DNA of 64,000 bases from Sphingopyxis sp. (GTDB lineage: Bacteria > Pseudomonadota > Alphaproteobacteria > Sphingomonadales > Sphingomonadaceae). Below, in pieces: positions 27,151-37,850 of the stretch (its first letter is position 1; every line of letters begins with the position of its first letter). The stretch lies in NCBI GenBank assembly GCA_016793775.1, contig JAEULK010000073.1, positions 1-64,000 of the forward strand, written 5' to 3'. The translations under genes were made by a program, and so were the position numbers. A model generated the notes under the pieces. It saw nothing but the letters and a program-made list of their open reading frames with translations. It was not told the DNA's origin and did not search any database.

Positions 27151-28548
27151 TTAGAGTTCCGGCCCCAGCATCGCCCGCGGATCGACGATACGGTCGAAAG
27201 TCGCGGCATCGACATAGCCGAGATCGAGCGCCGCCGCGCGCAAGGTCGATCCCGTCTCATGCGCGTGCTTCGCGATCTTCGCCGCCTTGTCATAGCCGAT
27301 CTCGGGCGCGAGCGCGGTGACCAGCATCAGCGAGCGTTGCATCAGTTCGTCGATGCGGGTGCGATTGGGTTCGAGCCCGACGACGCAATGTTCGGTGAAG
27401 CCCGCCATGCCGATGGCGAGCAGCTCGATCGAACGCAGGACATTCGAGCCGATCAGCGGCTTGAAGACATTGAGTTCGAGATGCCCCTGCAAGCCGCCGA
27501 CCGTCACCGCCTGATGATTGCCGATCACCTGGCCCGCGACCATCGTCAGCATCTCGCACTGGGTCGGGTTGACCTTGCCCGGCATGATCGAGCTGCCCGG
27601 CTCGTTCGCGGGCAGGTCGAGTTCACCGAGGCCCGCGCGAGGCCCCGATCCGAGCAGACGGATATCGTTCGCGATCTTGGTCAGCGCGACCGCCAGCGTA
27701 TTCAGCGCGCCCGAAAAGAAGACGAGCCCGTCGTTCGACGCCAGTGCCTCGAACTTGCTCTGCGCAGGTTCAAAGGCGATGCCGGTGCCGCGCGACAGCT
27801 CGGCCGCCATGGCGGCGTCGAAGCTCGCAGGCGCATTGAGCCCGGTGCCGACCGCAGTGCCGCCCTGCGCGAGCTTGGCGATATTATGCACGAGCGCGCC
27901 CTCGATGCGCGCGCGGCACGCGATCAATTGCGCGACATAGCCCGAAAATTCCTGTCCCAGCGTCAGCGGGGTCGCATCCTGCAAATGGGTGCGGCCGATC
28001 TTGACGATATCGCTCCAGGCTTCGACCTTGGCGGTCAGCGCATCTGTGAGCGCCGCCAGCGCGGGGAGCAGCCGGGCGGTCGTCTCGACCGCCACCGCGA
28101 CATGGATCGCGGTGGGGAAGCTGTCGTTCGACGACTGGCCCATGTTTACATGGTCGTTGGGGTGGACGGGCGCCTTGCCGCCGCGCGTGCCGGCGAGCGC
28201 CTCATTGGCCAGCCCCGCGATCACCTCATTGGCGTTCATGTTCGACTGGGTGCCGCTGCCCGTCTGCCAGATGGCGAGCGGGAATTGGTCGTCATGGTCG
28301 CCCGCGATGACCCGGTCGGCGGCCGCGACGATCGCATCGGCGAGTTTGCCGTCGAGCCCATGGCCACGATTGACCTCGGCGGCGGCACGCTTGATCCGCG
28401 CCAGCGCATGGACGATCGGGATCGGCATCCGCTCGTGCGCGGGGAAGGCGAAATTGTGGCGGCTGCGCTCGGTCTGCGCCCCCCAATAGGCGGCGGCGGG
28501 CACCGCGATCTCGCCGATGCTATCGCTCTCGATCCGCGTTTCGCTCAT
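27151..28548 (-). CDS. fumC: Class II fumarate hydratase
   Basis: 465 residues. It interconverts fumarate and malate in the TCA cycle without an iron-sulfur cluster. Signature [15 protein letters not shown] is present, along with [35 protein letters not shown] and [17 protein letters not shown], which hold the active-site Ser, His and Thr residues of the superfamily. The ATG at 28548 overlaps the stop of the small upstream membrane gene (ATGA). The sspB gene lies just upstream. Confidence 0.97.
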   Translation of the reverse strand: MSETRIESDSIGEIAVPAAAYWGAQTERSRHNFAFPAHERMPIPIVHALARIKRAAAEVNRGHGLDGKLADAIVAAADRVIAGDHDDQFPLAIWQTGSGTQSNMNANEVIAGLANEALAGTRGGKAPVHPNDHVNMGQSSNDSFPTAIHVAVAVETTARLLPALAALTDALTAKVEAWSDIVKIGRTHLQDATPLTLGQEFSGYVAQLIACRARIEGALVHNIAKLAQGGTAVGTGLNAPASFDAAMAAELSRGTGIAFEPAQSKFEALASNDGLVFFSGALNTLAVALTKIANDIRLLGSGPRAGLGELDLPANEPGSSIMPGKVNPTQCEMLTMVAGQVIGNHQAVTVGGLQGHLELNVFKPLIGSNVLRSIELLAIGMAGFTEHCVVGLEPNRTRIDELMQRSLMLVTALAPEIGYDKAAKIAKHAHETGSTLRAAALDLGYVDAATFDRIVDPRAMLGPEL

Positions 28549-28856
28549 CCGATCAACATCCGCGTCGCGAGCACCGCGCTGGCCCAGGTCATCGCGACGA
28601 GCGCGAGCATCTGCCAATAGCCGGTGTCGCCGATGCGTTTCCGCGCCCAGCCGGCGGCGAGCCAGACGAGCAGCAGCGTGGGGGTCAGCACCAGCAGCGA
28701 AAAGCGCAGCAGCCCGTCGGCGACCTGGCCGCGGGGCCCGCCCGTTTCGACGATCGCATAACCCTCGACCCCCCACCAGAAGGCGGCGGTCAGCAGCACC
28801 ATTCCGGCGAGCGCCCAATATTGCCAGAAACGCGATGGAGGCCATGGCGGGGCCAC
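28545..28856 (-). CDS. Small membrane protein between sspB and fumC
   Basis: 103 residues with three hydrophobic helices ([58 protein letters not shown]). No family recognised. It starts 4 nt after the sspB stop and ends in an ATGA overlap with fumC, so all three are one operon. Confidence 0.75.
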   Translation of the reverse strand: MAPPWPPSRFWQYWALAGMVLLTAAFWWGVEGYAIVETGGPRGQVADGLLRFSLLVLTPTLLLVWLAAGWARKRIGDTGYWQMLALVAMTWASAVLATRMLIG

Positions 28857-28860
28857 GGCG

Positions 28861-29340
28861 TTATCTTTTCTTGCCGAAATCCACGGTCACGACATTCGTC
28901 CCGTCTTCGGTCGTCACTTCGGGGCGATCATTGTCGGCCTCGTCATGCGGTTCGGGGGCGTCGCCGTCGTCGCTGACCTGGAATTGCAGCCCGAAATCGA
29001 CCGACGGATCGACAAAGGCGGTGATCGCCGCATAGGGGATGATCAGGATCGACGGGGTCTGGTTGAACGACAGGCCGACGCTGAACAGATCCTCCTCGAC
29101 CTTCAGATCCCAGAATCGGTTCTGCAGCACGATCGTCATTTCATCGGGGAATTTGGCGATCAGATGCGCCGGAATCGTGACCCCGGGCGCCTGCGTCTTG
29201 AAGGTGATATAGAAATGATGCTCGCCGGGCAGGCTGTCATAGCCTTCGATCTGGCGCAGCACGCGGCCGACCACGGCGCGCAGCGCGTCCTGCACGATTT
29301 CGTCATAGGGAATCAGGCTGTCGCGAACGTCTTCAGTCAT
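28861..29340 (-). CDS. sspB: SspB-type ClpXP adaptor
   Basis: 159 residues of the alphaproteobacterial SspB type: IPYDEIVQDALRAVVGRVL, GEHHFYITFKT, GVTIPAHLIAKFPDEMTIVLQ, FWDLKVEEDLFSVGLSFN and IPYAAITAFVDPSV. The adaptor brings ssrA-tagged proteins to ClpXP; the flexible acidic linker and short basic C-terminus (VDFGKKR) agree with a ClpX-binding tail. It diverges from hisB across 87 bp. Confidence 0.93.
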   Translation of the reverse strand: MTEDVRDSLIPYDEIVQDALRAVVGRVLRQIEGYDSLPGEHHFYITFKTQAPGVTIPAHLIAKFPDEMTIVLQNRFWDLKVEEDLFSVGLSFNQTPSILIIPYAAITAFVDPSVDFGLQFQVSDDGDAPEPHDEADNDRPEVTTEDGTNVVTVDFGKKR

Positions 29341-29427
29341 GGGGCAGGGGGATGAACGGCAGTCGCGTGCCGGTCAAGGGGGGAGAGTCGCCTTGCATGG
29401 CGAAAAGTCGCTGCTAAAGCGCAACGC

Positions 29428-30015
29428 ATGCGAACCGCCACCGTCCAACGCACGACCAAGGAAACCGATATCGCGATCACCGTCAATCTCGACGGGACCG
29501 GCGATTATTCGGTGTCCACCGGCATCGGATTCCTCGACCATATGGTCGAGCAATTGTCGCGCCACTCGCTGATCGACATTGCGATGCAAGTGAAGGGCGA
29601 CCTTCATATCGACCAGCATCATACCGTCGAGGATTCGGCGCTGGCGCTGGGCGAAGCGGTGGTGAAGGCGCTCGGCGACAAGCGCGGCATCGCGCGTTAC
29701 GGCGAGGCGCATGCGCCGATGGACGAGACGCTGACGCGCTGCGTGCTCGATATTTCGGGGCGCCCGCACTGCGTCTATAAATCCTCCTTCTCGCAGCCGC
29801 GGCTCGGCGAGATGGACACCGAGATGTTCCCGCACTGGTTCCACAGCTTCGCGCAGACCGCGGGCATCACGCTGCACATCGAGACGCTCTACGGCGAGAA
29901 CAACCCTCATATCGCCGAGAGCATGTACAAGGCGCTCGCGCGTGCTCTGCGCCAGGCGGTCGAGATCGACCCGCGCAAGGGCGACGCGATTCCCAGCACG
30001 AAGGGCGTGCTTTGA
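29428..30015 (+). CDS. hisB: Imidazoleglycerol-phosphate dehydratase
   Basis: 195 residues, monofunctional as in most alphaproteobacteria. Manganese-site motifs are visible: [45 protein letters not shown] and [28 protein letters not shown], with the paired His/Glu ligands of the two half-domains. It is the first gene of the hisB-hisH-hisA-hisF group. A REP B pair separates it from hisH. Confidence 0.97.
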   Translation: MRTATVQRTTKETDIAITVNLDGTGDYSVSTGIGFLDHMVEQLSRHSLIDIAMQVKGDLHIDQHHTVEDSALALGEAVVKALGDKRGIARYGEAHAPMDETLTRCVLDISGRPHCVYKSSFSQPRLGEMDTEMFPHWFHSFAQTAGITLHIETLYGENNPHIAESMYKALARALRQAVEIDPRKGDAIPSTKGVL

Positions 30016-30020
30016 CCGAC

Positions 30021-30114
30021 GCAATAAATAGGGACAGTCCCTATTTATTCGGGAGGGGCGCTTGCTGGACCGACCGCCGGTGGAGAATAAATAGGGACTG
30101 TCCCTATTTATTGC
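30021..30114. repeat. REP family B inverted pair (copy 2)
   Basis: Two copies of the GGGACNGTCCC palindrome with AATAAATA/TATTTATT flanks and a spacer of about 40 bp, placed between hisB and hisH inside the histidine operon. Confidence 0.9.
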
Positions 30115-30124
30115 TGCGCCGCGC

Positions 30125-30717
30125 ATGACCATTGCCCTGATCGACTATGGCGCGGGCAATCTTCGCTCGGTGCATAATGCGCTCGTCGCGGCGGGCGCGC
30201 AGGATGTTGCCGTGACCGCCGATCCCGATGTGGTGGCGAAGGCCGGCCGCATCGTGCTGCCCGGCGTCGGCGCCTTCGCCGCCTGCATGAACGGCCTGTC
30301 GGCGATCGCCGGGCTGGTCGAGGCGATGGAACGGCGCGTACGCGGCGAGGGCGCACCTTTCCTCGGCATCTGCGTCGGCATGCAATTGCTCGCCGACGCG
30401 GGCGAGGAGCATGGCACGCACCGGGGCCTCGGCTGGATCGCGGGGACGGTGCGGGCGTTCGATCCGGCGCCGGGGCTGCGCATCCCGCATATGGGCTGGA
30501 ACGACGTCGTGCCCGTCGGCGACCATCCGGTGATCGCGGCGGGCGAGGCCTATTATCTGCACGGCTATCATTTCGCCGATGCCGTCGATGTCGCCGCCAC
30601 CAGCAGCCATGGCGCTACTTTCGTCGCCGCGGTGGCGAAGGACAATATCGTCGGCGTCCAATATCATCCCGAAAAAAGCCAGGCCTATGGCCTCGCGACG
30701 CTCGAAAGGTTCTTGTC

Positions 30718-30730
<13 letters not shown>
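30125..30730 (+). CDS. hisH: Imidazole glycerol phosphate synthase, glutaminase subunit
   Basis: 201 residues, class I glutamine amidotransferase. The triad is visible: Cys in [11 protein letters not shown], His and Glu in [10 protein letters not shown]. It delivers ammonia to HisF for closing the imidazole ring. It overlaps hisA by 13 nt. Confidence 0.97.
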
Positions 30731-31464
<734 letters not shown>

Positions 31465-31474
31465 GCGACAAACT

Positions 31475-31573
31475 CCTTCCTGTTCCCCGGCGAAGGCCGG
31501 GGCCCAGCGCGTTACCGTGCGACGTCGGCTTTGTGGCGCTCTGGACCCCGGCCTTCGCCGGGGAACAGGAAGG
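31475..31573. repeat. REP family D inverted pair
   Basis: CCTTCCTGTTCCCCGGCGAA at the left is mirrored by GGGGAACAGGAAGG at the right. It fills the gap between hisA and hisF. The right arm runs into the purine-rich ribosome binding site of hisF. Confidence 0.85.
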
Positions 31574-31582
31574 GAGGCGTCG

Positions 31583-32347
31583 ATGACCGTCCGTGTCCGC
31601 GTCATTCCCTGCCTCGACATCGCCGACGGGCGCGTGGTGAAGGGCGTCAATTTCGTCGATCTGCGCGATGCCGGGGACCCGGTCGAGGCGGCGCGCGCCT
31701 ATGACGCCGCAGGCGCCGACGAGCTTTGCTTTCTCGACATCGGCGCGACGCATCAGGGCCGCGGTACCCTGCTCGATATGGTCGGGCGCACCGCCGAAGT
31801 CTGCTTCATGCCGCTCACCGTCGGCGGCGGTGTGCGCAGCGCCGACGATGCGCGCGCGCTGCTGCTTGCGGGCGCCGACAAGGTCGCGGTGAACAGCGCG
31901 GCGGTTGCGCGTCCCGAGTTGGTCGCCGACATCGCCGACCGCTTCGGCAGCCAGTGCGCGGTCGGCAGCATCGATGCGCGGCGGGTCGCGGACGGTCGCT
32001 GGGAAATCTTCACCCATGGCGGGCGCAAGCCGACCGGGATCGACGCGATCGAGCATGCTGTGCGGCTCGCCGAACTTGGTGCGGGCGAATTGCTCGTCAC
32101 CAGCATGGACCGCGACGGCACCAAGGATGGTTATGACCTGACGCTCATCCGCGCGATCGCCGATGCGGTGACGGTGCCCGTCATCGCATCGGGCGGCGTC
32201 GGCAATCTCGACCATCTGGTCGCGGGCGTGATCGAGGGCGGTGCGAGCGCGGTGCTCGCCGCCAGCATCTTCCATTTCGGCGAGGCGACGGTCGCCAATG
32301 CCCATGCGCGGCTCGCCGCCGCCGGATTACCCGTCCGCGCGCATTAA
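31583..32347 (+). CDS. hisF: Imidazole glycerol phosphate synthase, cyclase subunit
   Basis: 254 residues, barrel partner of His[21 protein letters not shown] carries the first catalytic Asp and [13 protein letters not shown] the second; [19 protein letters not shown] and [10 protein letters not shown] are phosphate-binding loops. AGGGAGG at 31571-31577, formed by the end of the REP D element, lies 5 nt before the ATG at 31583 and decides the start; the upstream in-frame ATG (31445) reads through the repeat. Confidence 0.97.
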   Translation: MTVRVRVIPCLDIADGRVVKGVNFVDLRDAGDPVEAARAYDAAGADELCFLDIGATHQGRGTLLDMVGRTAEVCFMPLTVGGGVRSADDARALLLAGADKVAVNSAAVARPELVADIADRFGSQCAVGSIDARRVADGRWEIFTHGGRKPTGIDAIEHAVRLAELGAGELLVTSMDRDGTKDGYDLTLIRAIADAVTVPVIASGGVGNLDHLVAGVIEGGASAVLAASIFHFGEATVANAHARLAAAGLPVRAH

Positions 32348-32396
32348 ATCCGGCGCAGGGGTGGTCAGGCGGGCGGGTGACTGCAATAGTCGGTCC

Positions 32397-33464
32397 ATGG
32401 TCAAGCTTCGTCGCCACTCCGCCGACATCTTCCCGGTCCTCGGCTTTCTCGTCGCGCTGGCGAGCCTCGGCGCGGCGCTCGATCCCGTTTTCGTCGCGAT
32501 CATGCTCGGCGCGTCGGTGGTCACTGCGGTCCACCATGCCGAAGTCGTCGCGCATCGCGTCGGCGAACCCTTCGGCACGCTGATCCTCGCGCTCGCGGTG
32601 ACGGTGATCGAGGTCGGGCTGATCCTGACGCTGATGCAGGCCGAACCCGACAAGGCGATGACGCTCGCGCGCGACACGGTGTTCGCGGCGGTGATGGTGA
32701 TCCTGAACCTGCTGATGGGGCTCTGTCTGCTCGTCGGGTCGCTCCGCCATCATGAGCAGCGTTTCCAGCGCACCGGCATCGGCGCGGCGCTGGCGACGCT
32801 CACAGTGCTTACCGTGCTGACCTTGGTGCTGCCCAATTATACGTCGACCGTCCCCGGCCCCTTTTATTCGCCCGAGCAGCTCGGCTTCGTCGCGGCGGTG
32901 TCGCTGATCCTTTATGCGACCTTCGCGCTCGTCCAGACCATGCGCCATCGCGACTATTTCCTGCCCGATGACGAGGAGGATGCCGAGGCCCATGCCGCGC
33001 CGCCCAGCGCGCAGCGCATGTGGGGCTCACTCGCCCTGCTCGTCGCCTGCCTGTTCGCGGTCGTGCTGCTAGCGAAGAATCTGTCGCCGGTGATCGGCGC
33101 CGCGCTCGATACTGCGGGCGCGCCGCCCGCCGTGCTCGGCGTGCTGATCGCGGCGCTGATCCTCGCGCCCGAGGGACTGGCCGCGGTACGCGCGGCAAAG
33201 GCCAATCGCCTGCAGACCAGCCTCAACCTCGCGCTGGGATCGGCGCTCGCGACGATCGGCCTCACCATTCCAGCGGTCGCGGTGCTGTCGATCGCGACGG
33301 GGCTGCACATCAGCCTCGGCCTCGATGCCAAATCGGCCGTGCTGCTCTTCCTTTCGCTGATCGTCGCGTCGCAGACGCTCGCGAACGGGCGCACCACGGT
33401 GCTGCAGGGCGCGATCCACCTGATGCTGTTCGCGGTCTATCTGTTCACGACCTTCGTGCCCTGA
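32397..33464 (+). CDS. Calcium/cation:proton antiporter (ChaA/y4hA type)
   Basis: 355 residues with ten or so hydrophobic helices in two inverted halves separated by an acidic loop (PDDEEDAEAH). Each half carries the conserved acidic motif of the CaCA superfamily: VTVIEVGLILTL and ILAPEGLAAVRAAKANRLQTSLNLALGSALAT. It should export Ca2+ or Na+/K+ in exchange for protons. The ATG at 32397 is 49 bp after hisF, so it may be read with the his genes. Confidence 0.9.
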   Translation: MVKLRRHSADIFPVLGFLVALASLGAALDPVFVAIMLGASVVTAVHHAEVVAHRVGEPFGTLILALAVTVIEVGLILTLMQAEPDKAMTLARDTVFAAVMVILNLLMGLCLLVGSLRHHEQRFQRTGIGAALATLTVLTVLTLVLPNYTSTVPGPFYSPEQLGFVAAVSLILYATFALVQTMRHRDYFLPDDEEDAEAHAAPPSAQRMWGSLALLVACLFAVVLLAKNLSPVIGAALDTAGAPPAVLGVLIAALILAPEGLAAVRAAKANRLQTSLNLALGSALATIGLTIPAVAVLSIATGLHISLGLDAKSAVLLFLSLIVASQTLANGRTTVLQGAIHLMLFAVYLFTTFVP

Positions 33465-33481
33465 TGTCGCCAACGGCAGGC

Positions 33482-33512
33482 GCAATAAATGGGGACTGTC
33501 CCTATTTATTGC
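33482..33512. repeat. REP family B, single palindrome (copy 3)
   Basis: One arm of family B with one substitution (AATGGGGACTGTCCC) between the convergent antiporter and FabH-like genes; it could serve as a terminator hairpin. Confidence 0.85.
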
Positions 33513-33532
33513 TCGCGCAGCGAATTTTCGGC

Positions 33533-34669
33533 TCAGGTCTTCCGGACGAACACCGTCCCCGCGCTATACCCCGCGCCGAACGAGCAGATCAGCCCGGTGT
33601 CGCCCGCCGCCATATCCTCATGGTTGAGGTGGAAGGCGATGATCGAGCCCGCGCTCGACGTATTGCCATAGGTGTCGAGCACCGTCGGGCTTTCGTCCTC
33701 GCTCGCCTCATGCCCCAGCACGCGCTGCGCGATCAGCCGGTTCATGTTGGTGTTCGCCTGGTGCAGCCACAGGCGGCGCATGTCGCTGCCCTCGAGCCCC
33801 AGCACCTCCATCTGCTCGACGATCAGATTCGCGACCCAGGGCACGACCTCCTTGAATACCTTGCGGCCTTCCTGGACGAACAATTTGTCGCTCTTCGGGC
33901 CGTCCTGGTCGATGCCGCCGTGACCGCGGTTCAAGAAGCCGAAATTGTTGCGGATGTTGTTCGAGAATTGCGTCTTCAGCTTGGTACCGAGGATGTCCCA
34001 ATGGCCTGCGGGCGCGATATCCTGGTCCTCGACCAGGATCGCCGTCGCGACGTCGCCGAAGATGAAATGGCTGTCACGGTCGCGCCAGTTCAGATGCCCC
34101 GAACAGATTTCGGGGTTCACCACCAGCACGCTTTTAGCGTGGCCCGCGCGGATATAGTCGGCGGCGGTCTGGATGCCGAAGGTCGCCGACGAACAGGCGA
34201 CATTCATGTCGAATCCGAAGCCGTCGGTGCCGAGCGCGTCCTGAATCTCGACCGCCATCGCGGGATAGGGCCGCTGCATGTTCGACGCGGCGCACAGCAC
34301 CGCATCGACATCGCCCGCGTCGCGCCCGGCGCGCGCGAGCGCGTCCTTTGCCGCCGCGACGCCGATCTCGGCGAGTAGCGAAATCTCCTCATTGGGCCGC
34401 GCCTCGATGCGCGGCGCCATATGTTCGGGATCGAGGATGCCCGCCTTGTCGACGACGAAGCGCGATCCGATGCCGCTCGCCTTCTCGATGAATTCGACGC
34501 TCGATTCGGTCAGTTCCGCCACATCGCCCTTTGCGATGGCCTGCGCATTTTCCCTATTGTGCAGTGCAACATACGCGTTAAAACTGGCAACAAGTTCTTC
34601 GTTGGAGATGGCGTCGGCGGGGGTGAAAAGGCCGGTGGACGAGATGACCGGCTGCGGTGCGTGCGACAT
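33533..34669 (-). CDS. FabH-like beta-ketoacyl-ACP synthase III
   Basis: 378 residues, longer than housekeeping FabH (about 320), matching the group that includes the Pseudomonas beta-ketodecanoyl-ACP synthase. Catalytic triad: C159 (DMNVACSSATFG), H303 (WLHQANTNMN) and N336 (DTYGNTSSAGS). It probably condenses an acyl-CoA primer with malonyl-ACP. No other lipid genes are adjacent, so the product is unknown. Confidence 0.9.
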   Translation of the reverse strand: MSHAPQPVISSTGLFTPADAISNEELVASFNAYVALHNRENAQAIAKGDVAELTESSVEFIEKASGIGSRFVVDKAGILDPEHMAPRIEARPNEEISLLAEIGVAAAKDALARAGRDAGDVDAVLCAASNMQRPYPAMAVEIQDALGTDGFGFDMNVACSSATFGIQTAADYIRAGHAKSVLVVNPEICSGHLNWRDRDSHFIFGDVATAILVEDQDIAPAGHWDILGTKLKTQFSNNIRNNFGFLNRGHGGIDQDGPKSDKLFVQEGRKVFKEVVPWVANLIVEQMEVLGLEGSDMRRLWLHQANTNMNRLIAQRVLGHEASEDESPTVLDTYGNTSSAGSIIAFHLNHEDMAAGDTGLICSFGAGYSAGTVFVRKT

Positions 34670-34859
34670 GGGTGTCCCTGCGTGTTTTGTTCTGATGCAC
34701 GCAGATTAGGCCCCCGCGCCGCGCGGCGCAACGCCCCAGCGATTGCTGAACAGGCTCCGACACCATGGTTAACCCGCCACTAACCATTTTGGTGGCAGAC
34801 TGCGAGATTGCAGGCCTCCGGGGGGATGGCTCCCCGGGGCGCCGTGCGGGAGCATGACC

Positions 34860-35411
34860 ATGGCGACGCGTTCGGGACCGGCAGCGGGCGATCGGTCGAT
34901 TGCGGAAATCAAGGAATTTGCGGCTTTCCCCGCGGCGACGCAGCGCTATATCCGCCGCTCGCTCGACATCGGGCTGGAGCGCGACGATGCGATCAGCCGC
35001 TGGTCGCGCGACATGGTCGAGGAGACCGCGATCCGCGTTCAGGCCCGCGTCTACCAGCGAATCACCGAAATTCGCGCGCATATCCCCGACGACAGCGGGC
35101 TCGACGCGCTCGAACATTTCATGGCGCCGCTGGTTGCGGTGTCGGCCTTCGACCTGGGGCAGGACCGTCTTCCGGGCTTCGCGTCGTACCGCTTCCTCTA
35201 CGAGCGGCTGCTCGGCGCGCATGCGCGGCCGTGGCTGCCGTGTGCTTTCTGCGCGGCGGCATCGCTGCCGCACCTCCACCCCGACAAGCGCAAGCTTCTG
35301 CTCCAGTCGATCAGCGAGGCCGCGGCGACCGCGCCGGGCTGGTCGGCGCGCGAGCCGAGCTTCTATCCCGAATGGGTCGAAAAGATCGACGAGACCAAGC
35401 CAGCGAACTGA
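34860..35411 (+). CDS. Hypothetical protein
   Basis: 183 residues, no signal peptide or membrane segment; mixed helical, with several charged helices (RRSLDIGLERDDAISRWSRD) and a CAFCAA segment. No family recognised. GGGAG at 34848-34852 is 7 nt from the ATG at 34860 but only 1 nt from the ATG at 34854, so 34860 is preferred. A GC-rich hairpin region precedes it. Confidence 0.7.
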   Translation: MATRSGPAAGDRSIAEIKEFAAFPAATQRYIRRSLDIGLERDDAISRWSRDMVEETAIRVQARVYQRITEIRAHIPDDSGLDALEHFMAPLVAVSAFDLGQDRLPGFASYRFLYERLLGAHARPWLPCAFCAAASLPHLHPDKRKLLLQSISEAAATAPGWSAREPSFYPEWVEKIDETKPAN

Positions 35412-35419
35412 CAAACACC

Positions 35420-35497
35420 CGTCGCCCCCGCGAAGGCGGGGGCCGTTAGCGGCATAGCGCAAGGTTGCCAACGGCCCCCGCCTTCGCGGGGGCGACG
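35420..35497. repeat. REP family A inverted pair (copy 5)
   Basis: Full family A pair with a 33-bp spacer closely similar to that of the copy at 24040, between convergent genes. Confidence 0.9.
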
Positions 35498-35505
35498 CGG
35501 TCAAA

Positions 35506-36273
35506 TCATATCAGCGCGCGATATAGCCCGAAGGCGCTGGTTGCCGTCAGCACGATGCCGACGAGCGTCAGCATCAGCTTGACCGAAAAACGCTTGGCCA
35601 TGATCGCGCCGAGCGGCGCCGCGAAGACGCCGCCGATCAGCAGGCCCAGCGTCGCGCCGGCGATGTCGGCAAAGCCCAGCTGGTAGATGAAGGTCGCCGA
35701 GACCGCGAGGGTCAGGAAGAATTCGACGCTGTTCACGGTGCCGACGACCTTGCGCGGTTCGGCGCCCTGGACGAGCAGGTTCGACGTCACGACCGGGCCC
35801 CAGCCGCCGCCGCCCGCGGCGTCGAGGAAGCCGCCGATCAGGCCGAGCGGCGCGACGACGGTCGGCTTCTGGACCTTGGGCGGATAGAGCAGGCCGCGGA
35901 CGAGCAGCCAGATGCCGATCGCGACGAGATAGGCGAGCACGAACGGCTTCACGATATCGGCGTGGAGCGAGGTCAGCACATAGGCGCCGAGCACCCCGCC
36001 GGTCACGCCGGGGATCAGCAGCCGCCAGAACAGCGCCCATTCGATGTTGCGGTGGATCAGGTGGCTGATGCCCGACACGGCGGTGGTGAACACTTCGACG
36101 ACATGGATGCGCGCCGATGCGGTCGCGGGCGGCACGCCCATCACCGCGACGAGCAGGGTGTTGCAGATGACGCCGAAGGCCATGCCGAGCGCGCCGTCGA
36201 CCAGCTGCGCCGCAAAACCGATCAGGATGAACGGCCAGATCGCCGACAGGTCGATCGCCAAAATTTCGTGCAT
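35506..36273 (-). CDS. TauE/SafE (TSUP) family membrane transporter
   Basis: 255 residues with about eight hydrophobic helices in two repeats. Typical segments: QLVDGALGMAFGVICNTLLV, ASARIHVVEVFTTAVSGISHL and GGFLDAAGGGGWGPVVTSNLL. TSUP proteins export sulfite, sulfonates or other organic anions; the substrate here is unknown. A LysR regulator lies 126 bp upstream on the same strand. Confidence 0.92.
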   Translation of the reverse strand: MHEILAIDLSAIWPFILIGFAAQLVDGALGMAFGVICNTLLVAVMGVPPATASARIHVVEVFTTAVSGISHLIHRNIEWALFWRLLIPGVTGGVLGAYVLTSLHADIVKPFVLAYLVAIGIWLLVRGLLYPPKVQKPTVVAPLGLIGGFLDAAGGGGWGPVVTSNLLVQGAEPRKVVGTVNSVEFFLTLAVSATFIYQLGFADIAGATLGLLIGGVFAAPLGAIMAKRFSVKLMLTLVGIVLTATSAFGLYRALI

Positions 36274-36399
36274 CTAATTTCCCAACCCGATCAGTTGACA
36301 ACCTGCTGCCGCGATTCGTGCCTTTGCGCCAGAGCAATTTTTCTCGCGCCGGTGAAGGGAATAGTTTGCGCGTCCGATTGAAGAGCCGTTTTTCACGCT

Positions 36400-37326
36400 T
36401 CAGCCGGTGACGTCGTCGGGCAGATAATCGCGGACATAGTCGATGAAAGCGCGCAGCTTGGGCATCACCTGTTTGCGGCTGGGGTAATAGAGGAACAGGC
36501 CGGAGGTCGAGCAGGCAAAATCGGGCAGCACCAGTTCGAGCTGGCCCGAAGCGACCAGCGCCTTGACCACCGGTTCGGCGGTCATCCCCATCGCGACGCC
36601 GGCGTGCACCGCGACCATCATCGCGGTAAAGTCGTTGACGATCACCGGGCCGGTTACCCCGACCTCTATCTCGCGATTGCCCTTCTCGAAGGTCCAGGGC
36701 ATCAGCGCGCCGCTGCCCATGCGCATGCGCACGCAGCGATGGTTGCGCAGTTCTTCGGGGCTCTCCGGACGACCGTGCTTCTCCAGATAGCCCGGCGTCG
36801 CGACCGCGACGAAGCGGAACGGCCCGGTCAGCCGCACCGCGATCACATCGGCATCGAGCGATTCGCCCATGCGGACCCCGGCGTCGAAACCCCCGGCGCT
36901 GAGGTCGGCGAGCGCGTCCTCGGCATAGATCTCCAGTTCGATCTCGGGATAGGTCTCGCAAAAGCCCGCGATGATCGGCTCGAACAAAGGCTGCACCGCG
37001 CCGCGCATCAGATTGATGCGCAGCCGCCCGGCCGGCCGGTTGCCGAGGTTGCGGGCGGCCTCATAAGCGTCGCCGAGTCCGGCAAAAGCCGGAGCGGCCC
37101 GTTCGAGGAACATCTCGCCCGCCTGGGTCAGCCCGACGCTGCGCGTGGTGCGCATGAACAAAGGCGCACCGACGCGCGCCTCCAGGCTCTTGATCGTCTG
37201 GCTGATCGCCGAGGGCGAAACGCCCAAGTCCGAAGCCGCAGCGGAAAAGCTCCGCCGCTCCGCAACACGGAGGAAAGCCTCGATCCCGTCGAGGACCCCG
37301 TGGGGAATTGTTAAATCCTGCTTCAA
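36400..37326 (-). CDS. LysR-type transcriptional regulator
   Basis: 308 residues. N-terminal winged helix-turn-helix (AFLRVAERRSFSAAASDLGVSPSAISQTIKSLEARVGAPLFMRTTRSVGLTQAG) followed by a periplasmic-binding-like effector domain (GRLRINLMRGAV; FDAGVRMGESLDADVIAVRL). The target is unknown; the divergent small exported protein and the downstream TauE/SafE gene are the nearest candidates. Confidence 0.93.
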   Translation of the reverse strand: MKQDLTIPHGVLDGIEAFLRVAERRSFSAAASDLGVSPSAISQTIKSLEARVGAPLFMRTTRSVGLTQAGEMFLERAAPAFAGLGDAYEAARNLGNRPAGRLRINLMRGAVQPLFEPIIAGFCETYPEIELEIYAEDALADLSAGGFDAGVRMGESLDADVIAVRLTGPFRFVAVATPGYLEKHGRPESPEELRNHRCVRMRMGSGALMPWTFEKGNREIEVGVTGPVIVNDFTAMMVAVHAGVAMGMTAEPVVKALVASGQLELVLPDFACSTSGLFLYYPSRKQVMPKLRAFIDYVRDYLPDDVTG

Positions 37327-37340
37327 AGCACTTGCAGATT

Positions 37341-37356
37341 ATAGAGGATTATCTAT
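37341..37356. promoter_or_regulatory. Inverted repeat between LysR gene and divergent small gene
   Basis: ATAGA (37341-37345) and TCTAT (37352-37356) form a short inverted repeat in the 83-bp divergent intergenic region, flanked by TGCA on both sides. This fits the loose T-N11-A LysR pattern but is weak evidence alone. Confidence 0.3.
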
Positions 37357-37409
37357 TTGCACAAGCGCGCCTAAAAAGGTTGCACAACGAAACGAAAGGA
37401 ACCTCTCCC

Positions 37410-37748
37410 ATGGCCAATCAGCTCTCCGCTTTCCGCCGCTTCCCGACCGCCTTCGCGATCGTCGCGGCTTCGGGTCTCGCCTTCGCCGGCCTGATCTCGA
37501 CCACCTCGACGGCTTATGCCCAGACCGGTGCCGACTATCGCTGCGCCGCTCTCGCCGATCAGGCTTCGAGCGCTGCCGCGACCGCCGACGCCGGCAAGCA
37601 GGCGAATGCCAAGCGCTTCGTCTCGACCGGCAAGAAGCTCTGCGAAGCCGGCAACGAACGCGCCGCCGCCAAGCAGTTCCGCGCCGCGCTCAAGGTTGCG
37701 GGCGTCGCCGAAGCTCAGGGCGACAGCCAGGTGGCGGTCGCCAACTAA
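37410..37748 (+). CDS. Small exported hypothetical protein
   Basis: 112 residues. A clear signal peptide (RRFPTAFAIVAASGLAFAGLI..., cleavage after TAYA) precedes a mature, Ala-rich helical domain with two Cys (YRCAALADQ; KKLCEAGNERAA) that may form a disulfide. No family recognised. GAAAGGAACC precedes the ATG. It is divergent from the LysR gene. Confidence 0.75.
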   Translation: MANQLSAFRRFPTAFAIVAASGLAFAGLISTTSTAYAQTGADYRCAALADQASSAAATADAGKQANAKRFVSTGKKLCEAGNERAAAKQFRAALKVAGVAEAQGDSQVAVAN

Positions 37749-37812
37749 GAATAAGCCAAACGACACCAATCTCCGATCCGCCCTCTCCCTCTCCAAGGCG
37801 GATCCACTAACT

Positions 37813-37850
37813 GGGGCGGTACCTGATACAGGGCCGCCCCGATTTGTTTG
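37813..37850 (+). terminator. Possible terminator of the small exported protein gene
   Basis: GGGGCGG (37813-37819) pairs with CCGCCCC (37834-37840) and is followed by GATTTGTTTG, a broken T-run. Between here and the REP at 38012 I see no gene. Confidence 0.55.
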
